A stretch of 64,000 bases of DNA, taken from NCBI GenBank assembly GCA_963707905.1, contig CAVPSA010000041.1:1-64000 (forward strand), given 5' to 3'. The notes beneath the pieces are model-generated. The model was not told where the DNA came from and searched no databases. It worked only from the letters and a program-made list of their open reading frames with translations. This DNA is from DASXKD01 sp963707905. GTDB lineage: Bacteria > Actinomycetota > Actinomycetes > Streptosporangiales > Streptosporangiaceae. The position numbers were made by a program, and so were the translations under genes. This document shows, piece by piece, positions 49,045-57,655 of the stretch (position 1 is the stretch's first letter; each line of letters starts with the position of its first letter).

Positions 49045-49782
49045 ATGATCCGGAAGTTCGCGGCGGAGTTCCTTGGCACGGCGATCCTGGTGTTCTTCGC
49101 CGTCGGGGTGGCCACGCTGATGTTCGGCTTCAAGTTCGCCGGCGCCAGCGAGGCAGCGGGGGTAGTGGCCACCGCCTTGGCGTTCGGCCTGACGCTGCTA
49201 GCGCTGGTGTACCTGATCGGGCCGGTATCCGGCAGCCATGTCAACCCGGCGGTGACGATCGGTGCGCTCCTCACCGGCCGCATCCCGCTCACCGAGGCGG
49301 TGGGTTACTGGATCGCCCAGTTCGCTGGCGGGATCGCCGGTGCGCTGGCGCTGTGGGGAACGTTCAGCACGTCGCCCATGTACCACAGGACAGTCACCGG
49401 CCTGGGCACCGACGGCTACGGCAGCGCATCGATGATCCACATCGGGGTTGGCGGGGCATTCATCTTCGAGACCGTTCTGACCGCCATCTTCGTCTTCGTC
49501 GTCCTGCGGGTGACTTCGGCGACGGCCAACGCGGCAACGGCTGCGATAGCCATCGGGCTGACCCTCGCGGTTGTTCATCTCGTCGGCATACCGATCACCG
49601 GCACCTCGGTGAACCCAGCGCGCAGCCTCGGCCCCGCCCTCGTCGTCGGCGGCACGGCCCTGAGCCAGGTGTGGCTGTTCATCGTGGCCCCCCTGGTGGG
49701 AGGGGTGCTCGCCGCGGGCCTGCACCGGCTGTTCTACCGCGAGGAAGGCACCGCGCTGGCCGCCGAAGCACAGCAACCCTGA
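49045..49782 (+). CDS. Aquaporin/MIP-family channel
   Basis: About 245 residues with six helices and two NPA loops (SGSHVNPAVTIG and GTSVNPARSLGPAL). Residues around the second loop (Arg after NPA) are typical of water-selective aquaporins, and the large GlpF-type insertions are absent, so water transport is more likely than glycerol. ATG 49045 (MIRKFAAEFLGT) fits the family; a GGGGGA site lies upstream. The preceding gap 48857-49044 holds no other gene. Confidence 0.92.
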   Translation: MIRKFAAEFLGTAILVFFAVGVATLMFGFKFAGASEAAGVVATALAFGLTLLALVYLIGPVSGSHVNPAVTIGALLTGRIPLTEAVGYWIAQFAGGIAGALALWGTFSTSPMYHRTVTGLGTDGYGSASMIHIGVGGAFIFETVLTAIFVFVVLRVTSATANAATAAIAIGLTLAVVHLVGIPITGTSVNPARSLGPALVVGGTALSQVWLFIVAPLVGGVLAAGLHRLFYREEGTALAAEAQQP

Positions 49783-49849
49783 TCGAGGCGCGCGCCGTCT
49801 AGGCAGCCACAGGCCGCGGCGCAGCGTGGGGGGGCCGTGAGGGGGGGCC

Positions 49850-52800
49850 ATGGGGCGTGCCTTGTACCGGATCGGTCACTCCTGCGCGGCGCACCCTCTG
49901 ATCGTTCTGCTCGCCTGGATCGTGCTGGCCGTCGGGCTCGTCGGCGCCATGTCGAAGGCCGGCAGCATGACCACCAACGACCTGACTCTGCCGGGCACCC
50001 AGAGCCAGCAGGCCTCCGACCTGCTCGCGGAGAACTTCCCGCCGCAGCAGAACGGCTCCAACCCGATCGTGTTTCACGCCCGCAACGGCAAGATCACCGA
50101 CACGGCTAACAAGAACGCGGTGGAGGCCTCCTACAAGGCGCTGCTCAAGTCGCCCACCGTCTACTCGGCCACCGACCCGTTCGGCTCTTCCTCCTCGGCG
50201 CTGATCAGCACCGACGGCCGCACCACCTTCATCCCCGTGCTCTTGAAGATCAGCAACGGCCAGGTCACCGAGGCCCTCGCCCAGCGCATCTTCGATGCCA
50301 CCGCGCCGGCCCAGAAGCAGGGCATCGAAGTCGCCGCGGGGGGAACCATCGGCAGCGCGCTGTCGCCCTCCCCGACGGAGAGCAGCGAGGTCGTGGGCCT
50401 GCTCACGGCGATGCTCATCCTCGCGCTCACCTTCGGAAGCTTCGTCGCGATGGGCCTGCCAATCCTCACCGCGGTCCTCGGCCTGGCTACCGCGCTGGGC
50501 ACCATCGGCCTGCTCACCCATGTGTTCACGGTCCCGGTGGTGGGGCCCACCCTTGCCACCATGATCGGGCTTGGCGTCGGCATCGACTATTCGCTGTTCC
50601 TGGTCAACAAGTACCGGGAGAACCTCGGCCACGGGCTTGACCGGCACGAGTCGATCGCCCGGGCCGTCGCGACGTCGGGCAGCGCCATCGTGTTCGCCGG
50701 CACCACCGTCATGATCGCGCTGGTGGCGCTGTCGGTCGCGGGCATCCCGCTCGTGGCGACGCTGGGATACGTCACCGCCATCGCCGTGTTCACGGCCGTT
50801 GCCGCTGCCATCTCGCTGCTTCCGGCCGTGCTGTCGCTGCTCGGAAGACACGTGTTCGGTGCCAGGCTGCCCGCCTTCCTCCGTCCTCGTCACAAGGGCG
50901 ACGGCACCGGCTTCTGGAGCCGCTGGGCAGCCACGGTGACCCGGCATCCGTGGGCCTGCGGCGCCATCGCGCTGGCGATCCTCCTTCCCCTGATCATTCC
51001 GCTGTTCTCGCTGCACCTGGGCATGGAAGACATCGGTGTGACGCCGCAGGGCAGCACCGAGCGGCAAGCCTTCGACCTGATGTCTCAGGCGTTCGGCCCG
51101 GGGTACAACGGCCCACTGCTCGTCGCGGTGAAACTGTCGCCGCCAGCGAAGGAAAGCCAGCAGTACCAAGATGAGTACGGCCAGGCCAAGTCACTGCAGT
51201 CGGACCTTCAGGCCAAGCAGACGTCGCTGACCGGCCAGTCCAATTCGCTGAAGGCCCAGCAGACCGCGCTCGAGCAGCAGCAGCAGCAACTGGAGAACCA
51301 GAAGGGACAGCTCACCCAGCAGCAGGCGGCGCTGCTCGCGCAAAAGGAAGAGCTTCTCGCCGAGGAGAGCCAACTGCTGGCCCAAGAGGCGGCGCTCCGG
51401 CAGCAGCAGGCACAGCTTGAGCGGGAGAAGGCCGCGCTGGAGCAGCAAGGCGCGGCCGTCGCCGCGGGGATCAGGCAAAACCTGATCGAACGGGCCCGCC
51501 TCATGGCCGAACTGCGGGTGATCCTCGCCGCCGAGCAGCGGATCGAGGCGCAGCTCGCCGCGCACGACTGCGCCGCCGACCCGGACGAGCCGCCCTGCCC
51601 GCTGCTGCAGAAGCTGCTCGTGGCGGCGAAGCAGCGGGAGACGGCCGTCCGCGGCGCACTGGCGGCCAACGAGGCCCAACTGGCGCGCCTCAAGGGGCAG
51701 GCGGCCGCACTGGCGCGGCAGGCACAGCAACTCCAGGCTCAGGCCGCTGAGCTGCAACGTCAGGCGGCCGCACTGCAGGCCAAGGGAACGGCGCTGCAGC
51801 AGCAGGCCGACGCGCTCGGCGCCCAGGGCACGTCGCTGCAGCAGCAGGCCGATTCGCTGCAAGCCCAGGGCGCGTCCTTGCAGCAACAGGCCAATTCGCT
51901 GCAGGCCCAGGGTGACAGCCTGAAGGCTCAGCAGCAGCAGGCGCAGAACGAGCAGAAACAGGCCCTGGCACTACAGCAGCAGCTCACCGACGAGCTCACC
52001 TATGCGGGCGGTGATGCCCGCGGTACCGACCCGCGGCTGGTCAAACTCCAGAACGCGCTTGGCACGCCGTCCGGCACGCTGAAGGTCTCGCCGCCAACGA
52101 TCAACAAGAAGGGCGACGCGGTCACGTTCACCGTGATCCCCACCACCCGGCCCGCCGACATCGCGACCGCCAGCCTGGTCCAGCAACTGCGCACCTCGGT
52201 CGTCCCGCCCGCGACCAGCGACCCCGCCCACGCCAGCATCACCGCCTACGTCGGCGGTGTCACGGCAGGCAACGTCGACCTGGCCAGCAAGATCTCCGCC
52301 AAGCTCTTCGAGGTCATCGCCGTGGTCCTGGCGCTGAGCTTCCTGCTGCTGCTCATCGCCTTCCGCTCGCTGCTCATTCCGCTGCAAGCCGCCGTCACCA
52401 ACCTGCTGTGCGTGGGTGCCGCGTTCGGCGTGCTGACCGCGACCTTCCAGTGGGGCTGGGGACTGAGCCTGATCGGCCTGCCGAGCCCCTATGGCACGGT
52501 GCCCATCGCCAGCTATGTGCCGCTGATGATGTTCGCCGCGCTGTTCGGGCTGTCGATGGACTACGAGGTGTTCCTCGTCAGCCAGATCGCCCAGCACCAC
52601 GCCGCCGGTGAGGAGCCCAGGCAGGCCATCCGTTCCGGGGTCACCGCGGCGGCGAAGGTTATCGCCGCCGCCGCCATCATCATGATTGCGGTGTTCGGCA
52701 GCTTCATCATCAACGCCGATCCCACCATCAAGCAGTTTGGCGTCGGGCTGTCGGTCGCGGTCCTGCTCGCGGGGACCATGGTGCTGCTGCTCGCGCCCGC

Positions 52801-53023
52801 ACTTCTGGTGCTCTTCGGGCGCTGGACGTGGGCATTGCCACGATGGCTGGCGCGGGTGATCCCCCACGTCGACGTCGAAGGTGAAAGCGCGCTGCGGGAG
52901 CCAGCCGAGGTACCTGTCCCGGCCCAGGCGGAGGCGCCGCGTGCGGAGGCGCCGCGTGCGGAGGCGCCGCGTGCGGAGGCGCCGGCCTCGCCGGCCGAGA
53001 GCCGCGAAAGGGATGCTCAATGA
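49850..53023 (+). CDS. MMPL (RND) transporter with long periplasmic coiled-coil hairpin
   Basis: A 1057-residue RND-type transporter with two halves of MmpL-type helices. The first periplasmic domain (residues ~40-180) is normal. In the second periplasmic domain, residues ~436-712 are a Gln/Ala/Leu-rich coiled coil. Two helical arms of ~130 residues flank a short tip (AHDCAADPDEPPCPLLQ) with two Cys (about 574 and 583), which suggests an antiparallel hairpin closed by a disulfide, roughly 190 angstroms long. Helices 7-12 follow with the GLSMDYEVFL proton-relay motif. The C-terminal tail is an AEAPR tandem repeat. Its stop overlaps the DUF4352 lipoprotein start. Probable lipid or siderophore exporter. 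Confidence 0.9.
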   Translation: MGRALYRIGHSCAAHPLIVLLAWIVLAVGLVGAMSKAGSMTTNDLTLPGTQSQQASDLLAENFPPQQNGSNPIVFHARNGKITDTANKNAVEASYKALLKSPTVYSATDPFGSSSSALISTDGRTTFIPVLLKISNGQVTEALAQRIFDATAPAQKQGIEVAAGGTIGSALSPSPTESSEVVGLLTAMLILALTFGSFVAMGLPILTAVLGLATALGTIGLLTHVFTVPVVGPTLATMIGLGVGIDYSLFLVNKYRENLGHGLDRHESIARAVATSGSAIVFAGTTVMIALVALSVAGIPLVATLGYVTAIAVFTAVAAAISLLPAVLSLLGRHVFGARLPAFLRPRHKGDGTGFWSRWAATVTRHPWACGAIALAILLPLIIPLFSLHLGMEDIGVTPQGSTERQAFDLMSQAFGPGYNGPLLVAVKLSPPAKESQQYQDEYGQAKSLQSDLQAKQTSLTGQSNSLKAQQTALEQQQQQLENQKGQLTQQQAALLAQKEELLAEESQLLAQEAALRQQQAQLEREKAALEQQGAAVAAGIRQNLIERARLMAELRVILAAEQRIEAQLAAHDCAADPDEPPCPLLQKLLVAAKQRETAVRGALAANEAQLARLKGQAAALARQAQQLQAQAAELQRQAAALQAKGTALQQQADALGAQGTSLQQQADSLQAQGASLQQQANSLQAQGDSLKAQQQQAQNEQKQALALQQQLTDELTYAGGDARGTDPRLVKLQNALGTPSGTLKVSPPTINKKGDAVTFTVIPTTRPADIATASLVQQLRTSVVPPATSDPAHASITAYVGGVTAGNVDLASKISAKLFEVIAVVLALSFLLLLIAFRSLLIPLQAAVTNLLCVGAAFGVLTATFQWGWGLSLIGLPSPYGTVPIASYVPLMMFAALFGLSMDYEVFLVSQIAQHHAAGEEPRQAIRSGVTAAAKVIAAAAIIMIAVFGSFIINADPTIKQFGVGLSVAVLLAGTMVLLLAPALLVLFGRWTWALPRWLARVIPHVDVEGESALREPAEVPVPAQAEAPRAEAPRAEAPRAEAPASPAESRERDAQ
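51784..51951. repeat. 42-bp tandem repeat in the coiled coil (4 units)
   Basis: Four imperfect 42-bp units that encode a 14-residue repeat with core SLQQQADSLQAQG. The repeat is in frame and lengthens the second arm of the coiled coil, so arm length can vary by slippage. Confidence 0.75.
52928..52984. repeat. 15-bp tandem repeat (AEAPR tail, 3.8 units)
   Basis: GCGGAGGCGCCGCGT repeated 3.8 times without change, encoding AEAPR units in the cytoplasmic tail of the MMPL transporter. Perfect copies suggest recent slippage. Confidence 0.85.
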
Positions 53024-53616
53024 TGCGGCGCGGTGCCTCGAACAGCAGCACGAGGGCAGCGATCGCAGCGGCGGCCGGCCGGATGGCGCCCGGCAGGAGC
53101 GTGGCGATCATCACCACGGGGCTGGTGCTGGCCGCGCTGGCGGGCTGCTCCTCGTCACAGGCGCAGCCAGGCAAGACCCAGCCAGCCTTCACGAGCTCAG
53201 GTCCTGGCCCGGTGGGAACGACCTTCTCCGTGAGTGACAGCAGCGGCACCAAGGTCGACGTCACCGTCCAGAAGGTGATCGACCCGGCCAGCGGCGCCAA
53301 TAAATACAGCAAACCGGCTTCGGGTAAGCATTTCGTCGGCGTCCAGTTGCGGGTGAAGAACGCCGCGACGGCCACCTACCAGAACAACGCCAACAACGAG
53401 GCGGCGATCGTTCTGTCGAACGGGAAGACCCGAGACGCCGACTACAACCCCATCGCCGGCTGCGCCAACTTCGACAACGGGCAGATCAAGCTGGCGAGCG
53501 GCAAGTCAAGCACCGGATGCGTGACTTTCCAGGTACCCAACGGCGACAAGGTCACCACGGTGCGGTATGGCAACACGGTGTTCCCTGGGACCGCCGCCGA
53601 ATGGCGGCTGCCCTGA
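53020..53616 (+). CDS. DUF4352-domain lipoprotein (MmpS-like partner)
   Basis: A 198-residue secreted protein. A basic N-terminus and hydrophobic helix (IITTGLVLAALAGC) end in a lipobox LAGC, so it is anchored outside the membrane. The rest (TTFSVSDSSGTKVDVTVQKV, GKHFVGVQLRVKNAATATYQ) is an immunoglobulin-like DUF4352 domain with two Cys that may pair. ATG 53020 overlaps the transporter stop codon (ATGATG), so the two are co-translated. The arrangement recalls MmpS-MmpL pairs of mycobacteria. Confidence 0.9.
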   Translation: MMRRGASNSSTRAAIAAAAGRMAPGRSVAIITTGLVLAALAGCSSSQAQPGKTQPAFTSSGPGPVGTTFSVSDSSGTKVDVTVQKVIDPASGANKYSKPASGKHFVGVQLRVKNAATATYQNNANNEAAIVLSNGKTRDADYNPIAGCANFDNGQIKLASGKSSTGCVTFQVPNGDKVTTVRYGNTVFPGTAAEWRLP

Positions 53617-53644
53617 TCGCGGACCGCCTGGGCCGCCCCGCGGC

Positions 53645-56011
53645 CTATTGGCCCGGGTCCACCGCGGCAACGAGTTCCAGGATGCGAGCGGGCGGCAGGT
53701 GCTGCTCATAGATCCGCACGCCGAAGGGCGAGAGCGCGTCCTCGATCGCGTTCACCACCGTGGGCGGCGCGACGATCATGCCACCCTCGCCCACGCCGCG
53801 GAAGTTGACGTCGGCGTCGAGGGGCACGGTCTCGAGGTGCGCTATCTCGATGCGGGGAACATCACAGGCGGTCGGCACCAGGTAGTCCATGAACGTGGCT
53901 GACTGGCAGTTGCCGTCCTCGTCATACGCCGATCGTTCGAGCAGCACCGCGCCGATGCCCTGGGCGACTCCGCCCCGGATCTGACCCTCGACGATGGCGG
54001 GGTTGATGAGCGCTCCGCAATCCTCGGCGACGACGTACCGCTCCACCGTCACAATGCCGGTCTCGACGTCGACTTCGACGATGGCGCAGTGACTGCCGCC
54101 GGACCATCCTCCTTCGCCGCCGTCGAACGCGGCCTCGACTTCGAGATCAGCGTCCACGCCGGAACCGAACTGGCCCGCTGCCGCACGCCGCGCGACCTCG
54201 CCCACCGCGATGGCACTCGCCGGGTCACCGCGCACCCCGACCTGGCCATCGATGATCTGGAGGTCCCGGGCGCTGGCTTCCATGAGATGTGCCGCGAAAT
54301 CGAGCACCTTGGCCTTGAGCTGCCGCGCGCCGTGCAGGGCCACGCCTCCGGTCATGGTGGCCGACCGGCTGCCGCCGGTCAGTCCGAACGGGACGACGTC
54401 GGTGTCGCCGACCACAACGCGGACCTGCTCGAACGGCACGCCGAACTCGTCGGCGGCGATCTGGGCAAGGGTCGTCTGATGGCTCTGGCCGTGCGGCATC
54501 TGGCCGGTGAACAGCGCAACGATGCCGTCTTCTTCGAGCCGCAGGCGCATGGACTCGATGCCCAGCGGGCCGCTGGGCCCCCCCGGTTCGCGCGGGCCGG
54601 GAGCGGCCTCGATGAACGTTGCCACGCCGATGCCGAGGTAACGACCCCGGACTCGTGCGTCGGCCTGCCGGCGCCGGAACGCGGGAAAGTCCACGAGCTG
54701 GGCGATCCGCTCCAGTGACTCTCTCGTGGTGACTCCAGCCAGCGGACGCCCGGTAATCATGACGGCTGGCGGATCGGTGCGCGGGGCGACGTTACGCAGC
54801 CGGATCTCGAGCGGATCGAGGCCAAGATCCTTCGCGATGAGATCGAGGACGCGTTCCCGCATGAACGTCTCGGATGCCCACGGGCCGCGATAGGCGACGT
54901 ACGATGCCTTGTTCGTCGTCACCGCGGTCGACTCGAAGCCCAGGGCCGCGAGCTTGTACGGGCCCGGCAGCATCGCCCTGACGGTTTCCGGAACCGTCAC
55001 GCCCAAGCCTGGGTATGCGCCGGTATCGATGACCATCTTCACGTCCAGCCCGAGCAGATCACCGTCGTTGCTGACGGCAGCCCGGACGTCGAAGCTCTCC
55101 TCGCGTGCCTGCCCTGACGAGGTGAGGTTTTCGCTGCGGTCCTCTACCCACTTGACCGGCCGGCCGAGATGGCGCGACGCGCCCGCAACCGCGAGCTCTT
55201 CGCGTGATGCGCCGATCTTCAGGCCGAACGAGCCGCCGATATCGCCGGCCAGGACGCGCACCTTGTCCTGCTCCATGCCGAGGCGCATGGCGATGGCGAT
55301 CTTGCTGACGTGGACGCTCTGCGTTGCCGCGTGTACCGTCATGACGCCAAGGTCGGCGTTGTAGCTCGCGACGCAGCCGCGTCCCTCCATGGGCACGTTC
55401 TGGTGGCGGTGCACGTCGATGCGGACGTCGAAGATCCGGTCAGCGCCCGCGAACGTAGCTGCGACGTCACCGAACTCGCTGCGCGAGTGCGGGAGGGCGA
55501 TGTTGTCACCCAGATTGGTGAACAGCGGCGGGCTGCCCGGGTCGAGTGCGAAGGACGCGTTCGTGACCGGAGGCAGGTCGTCGTACTCCACCTCGACAAG
55601 CTCGCAGCCGTCCTCGGCGAGGTAACGGCTCTCGGCGATGACGACCGCGACTGGATCGCCCGCGAACCGCACCTTGTCGGTCGCAAGCAGGGTGAACTCC
55701 GGGGTTGGCCCCGACCAGCCCAGCAGCGCCATCAGCGCATCCGGCCCCGGGACCGTCATCGCTTCCAGTTCCGCTCCGGTGAGCACCGCGGCGACTCCGG
55801 GCAGCGCCCGTGCCGCCGAGACATCGACCGAGAGCACCCTGGCGTGAGCCAGCGGCGAGCGCACGAACGCGGCGTGCAGCATCCCCGGCAGCTTGATGTC
55901 GTCGACGTACCGGCCCGCGCCGGTAAGGATGCGCGGGTCCTCCGAACGCTTGATGCTGGCGCCGGTGTAGCGCTCAGCCGCAATTGCTGCCAAGGTTGCT
56001 CCCTTGCTCAA
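53645..56011 (-). CDS. Molybdenum hydroxylase large subunit (CoxL-like, not form I)
   Basis: A 788-residue molybdopterin-binding subunit of the xanthine dehydrogenase family. YTGASIKRSEDPRILTGAGR opens the domain, SFGLKIGASREELAVAGAS binds the cofactor, and FRGVGEGGMI holds the catalytic Glu. The active-site loop reads YVAYRGPWASE. Form I CO dehydrogenases have AYRCSFR and form II AYRGAGR, so this is neither, and CO oxidation is not supported. The start is a TTG at 56011 overlapping the CoxS stop; an internal TTG at 55993 has a better GGGAG site. Last of an M-S-L operon. Confidence 0.9.
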   Translation of the reverse strand: MSKGATLAAIAAERYTGASIKRSEDPRILTGAGRYVDDIKLPGMLHAAFVRSPLAHARVLSVDVSAARALPGVAAVLTGAELEAMTVPGPDALMALLGWSGPTPEFTLLATDKVRFAGDPVAVVIAESRYLAEDGCELVEVEYDDLPPVTNASFALDPGSPPLFTNLGDNIALPHSRSEFGDVAATFAGADRIFDVRIDVHRHQNVPMEGRGCVASYNADLGVMTVHAATQSVHVSKIAIAMRLGMEQDKVRVLAGDIGGSFGLKIGASREELAVAGASRHLGRPVKWVEDRSENLTSSGQAREESFDVRAAVSNDGDLLGLDVKMVIDTGAYPGLGVTVPETVRAMLPGPYKLAALGFESTAVTTNKASYVAYRGPWASETFMRERVLDLIAKDLGLDPLEIRLRNVAPRTDPPAVMITGRPLAGVTTRESLERIAQLVDFPAFRRRQADARVRGRYLGIGVATFIEAAPGPREPGGPSGPLGIESMRLRLEEDGIVALFTGQMPHGQSHQTTLAQIAADEFGVPFEQVRVVVGDTDVVPFGLTGGSRSATMTGGVALHGARQLKAKVLDFAAHLMEASARDLQIIDGQVGVRGDPASAIAVGEVARRAAAGQFGSGVDADLEVEAAFDGGEGGWSGGSHCAIVEVDVETGIVTVERYVVAEDCGALINPAIVEGQIRGGVAQGIGAVLLERSAYDEDGNCQSATFMDYLVPTACDVPRIEIAHLETVPLDADVNFRGVGEGGMIVAPPTVVNAIEDALSPFGVRIYEQHLPPARILELVAAVDPGQ

Positions 56012-56508
56012 GGCTCACGGTTGGGCGGGGCGGCGGGGTCGGGGCTAGCACTGCGTTCGGCGGCCAGCAGGACGCCATCGATGATGCTCTGGTAGCCGGT
56101 GCACCGGCAGATGTTGCCGGACAGCGCTTCGCGGATCTGCTGCTCGCCGGCGTCAGGGTGATCGCTGAGGAACGCGAAAGCCTGCATGACCATCCCGGGG
56201 GTGCAGAAACCGCACTGGAAGCTGTGCGAATCCCACATCGCCTGCTGCAGTGTGCCGAGCCCGCCGTCAGGTGCCAGGCCCTCGATCGTCGTGACCTCGC
56301 TGCCGGCGGCCTGGACCGCCAGCATCAGGCACGAGCGCACCGCCCGGCCGTCGACGATGACCGTGCACGCACCGCAGACCCCGTGCTCGCAGCCGAGATG
56401 GGTGCCGGTGAGATTGAGGTCGTCCCGCAGGAAGTCCGCCAGCGTCTTGCGCGCCTCCGGCGAGCCCGTGCACGCCGCGCCATTGACCCTCAGGGTGATG
56501 TCCACCAT
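56008..56508 (-). CDS. Molybdenum hydroxylase 2Fe-2S subunit (CoxS-like)
   Basis: A 166-residue electron-transfer subunit with two 2Fe-2S sites: CEHGVCGACTVIVDGRAVRS, with its fourth Cys following, makes the plant-ferredoxin-type cluster. QCGFCTPGM and NICRCTGYQSI supply the second cluster. ATG 56508 (MVDITLRVNG) gives the standard length and lies 4 bp after the medium-subunit stop; its end overlaps the large-subunit start. Confidence 0.93.
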   Translation of the reverse strand: MVDITLRVNGAACTGSPEARKTLADFLRDDLNLTGTHLGCEHGVCGACTVIVDGRAVRSCLMLAVQAAGSEVTTIEGLAPDGGLGTLQQAMWDSHSFQCGFCTPGMVMQAFAFLSDHPDAGEQQIREALSGNICRCTGYQSIIDGVLLAAERSASPDPAAPPNREP

Positions 56509-56512
56509 CGCC

Positions 56513-57385
56513 TCACTGCCTCTCGCCGGCGTTGTCCGCGGCCGCTCGCAGGCCGCGGCGCACCAAAGCGGCCGCGACCTTCTTCCGGTAGTCCGCCGAC
56601 CCGTGCAGGTCGGCTGGCGGGTCGATATCGCCGGTCGCACGGCGGGCTGCCGCATCGAACAACTCGGCCGACGGGCTCTCGCCGACCAGGAGATCCTCCG
56701 CGTCGACTGCCCGGACCGGCACATCGGAAAGTCCCGCAAACGCCAGCCGGGCATCGCTGATCGCGCCCCCGGAAAGCGTCAGTGATGCCGCCAGGCCAAC
56801 AATGGCGAAGTCACCGTGGCGGCGGGCGACCTCCTGGAAGCTGACCCCCGTGCCCGGTGCCGCGGCCGGGAAGCGCACCTCCACGAGCAGCTCGTCGGGG
56901 CCGCGTGACGTCGTGAGGTATCCCTCGAACCACTCCGCCGCCGGGACAACCCGTTCGCCCGACGGGCCACGCACCACGAACTCGGCATCGAGCGCCCGGG
57001 CGACGGCCGGCAGCTCGGCCGCCGGGTCGGCATGCGCCAGGCTGCCTCCTATCGTGCCGCGGCTGCGGATTGCCTCATGACCGATCAATGGCAGCGCAGC
57101 CGCCAGCAACGGCACGGCATCGGTGACGGTGCCGGATTCCTCGGCAACGTAATCCCGCGTCATGGCGCCTACCGCCACCCAGCCGTCTGCGGCCGACACC
57201 CCGGACAGCTCAGCTATGCCGTTGATGTCGATGAGCACCGCCGGGTTCGCCAGCCGCAGCGCCAGCAGCGGGATCAGGCTCTGGCCGCCGGCCAGCACGC
57301 TCGCCTCGTCCTGGTGCTCAGCCAGCAATTCCACGGCTTCGGAAACGGTCTTGGGCGCCTCATAGTCCACAAGAGGCAGTTTCAT
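56513..57385 (-). CDS. Molybdenum hydroxylase FAD subunit (CoxM-like)
   Basis: A 290-residue FAD-binding subunit. VLAGGQSLIPLLALRLANP is the FAD AGGQSL motif, and RSRGTIGGSLAHADPAAELP is the second (TIGG) motif. The C-terminal CO_deh_flav_C domain (GVSFQEVARRHGDFAIVG) is complete. First gene of the three-gene M-S-L operon read leftward. The 270-bp gap to 57655 contains the likely promoter of this operon and of the divergent secreted protein, without obvious -10/-35 boxes. Confidence 0.92.
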   Translation of the reverse strand: MKLPLVDYEAPKTVSEAVELLAEHQDEASVLAGGQSLIPLLALRLANPAVLIDINGIAELSGVSAADGWVAVGAMTRDYVAEESGTVTDAVPLLAAALPLIGHEAIRSRGTIGGSLAHADPAAELPAVARALDAEFVVRGPSGERVVPAAEWFEGYLTTSRGPDELLVEVRFPAAAPGTGVSFQEVARRHGDFAIVGLAASLTLSGGAISDARLAFAGLSDVPVRAVDAEDLLVGESPSAELFDAAARRATGDIDPPADLHGSADYRKKVAAALVRRGLRAAADNAGERQ

Positions 57386-57655
57386 CAGCGGCCCTTCGAT
57401 CCGGCAGGCTATCTACGCCAAGTCCACCACAAGCGCTGCGGCTGGCTGTCAGCGGCACCCGCGCGCCGCGCGGCCGAAGGGGCGATCGATGCCAGGCAAG
57501 GGCATATCACGGGGCGCTGGGGCGGCCAGCGCGGGAGATCGACGTGGCGTAGCCGTACCTGTCTGTTGAGTAATTCCGGCCCGGTGGCGGGTGGGTGTGG
57601 TGCAGCCTTGTGCACCAACAGCACCCGGCCCCAGTGCCAGACGAGGGGGGCGATC

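Noticed and set aside
53645..57385. Carbon monoxide dehydrogenase (coxMSL)
   Set aside because: The active-site loop is AYRGPW, not AYRCSFR, and no cox accessory genes are nearby.
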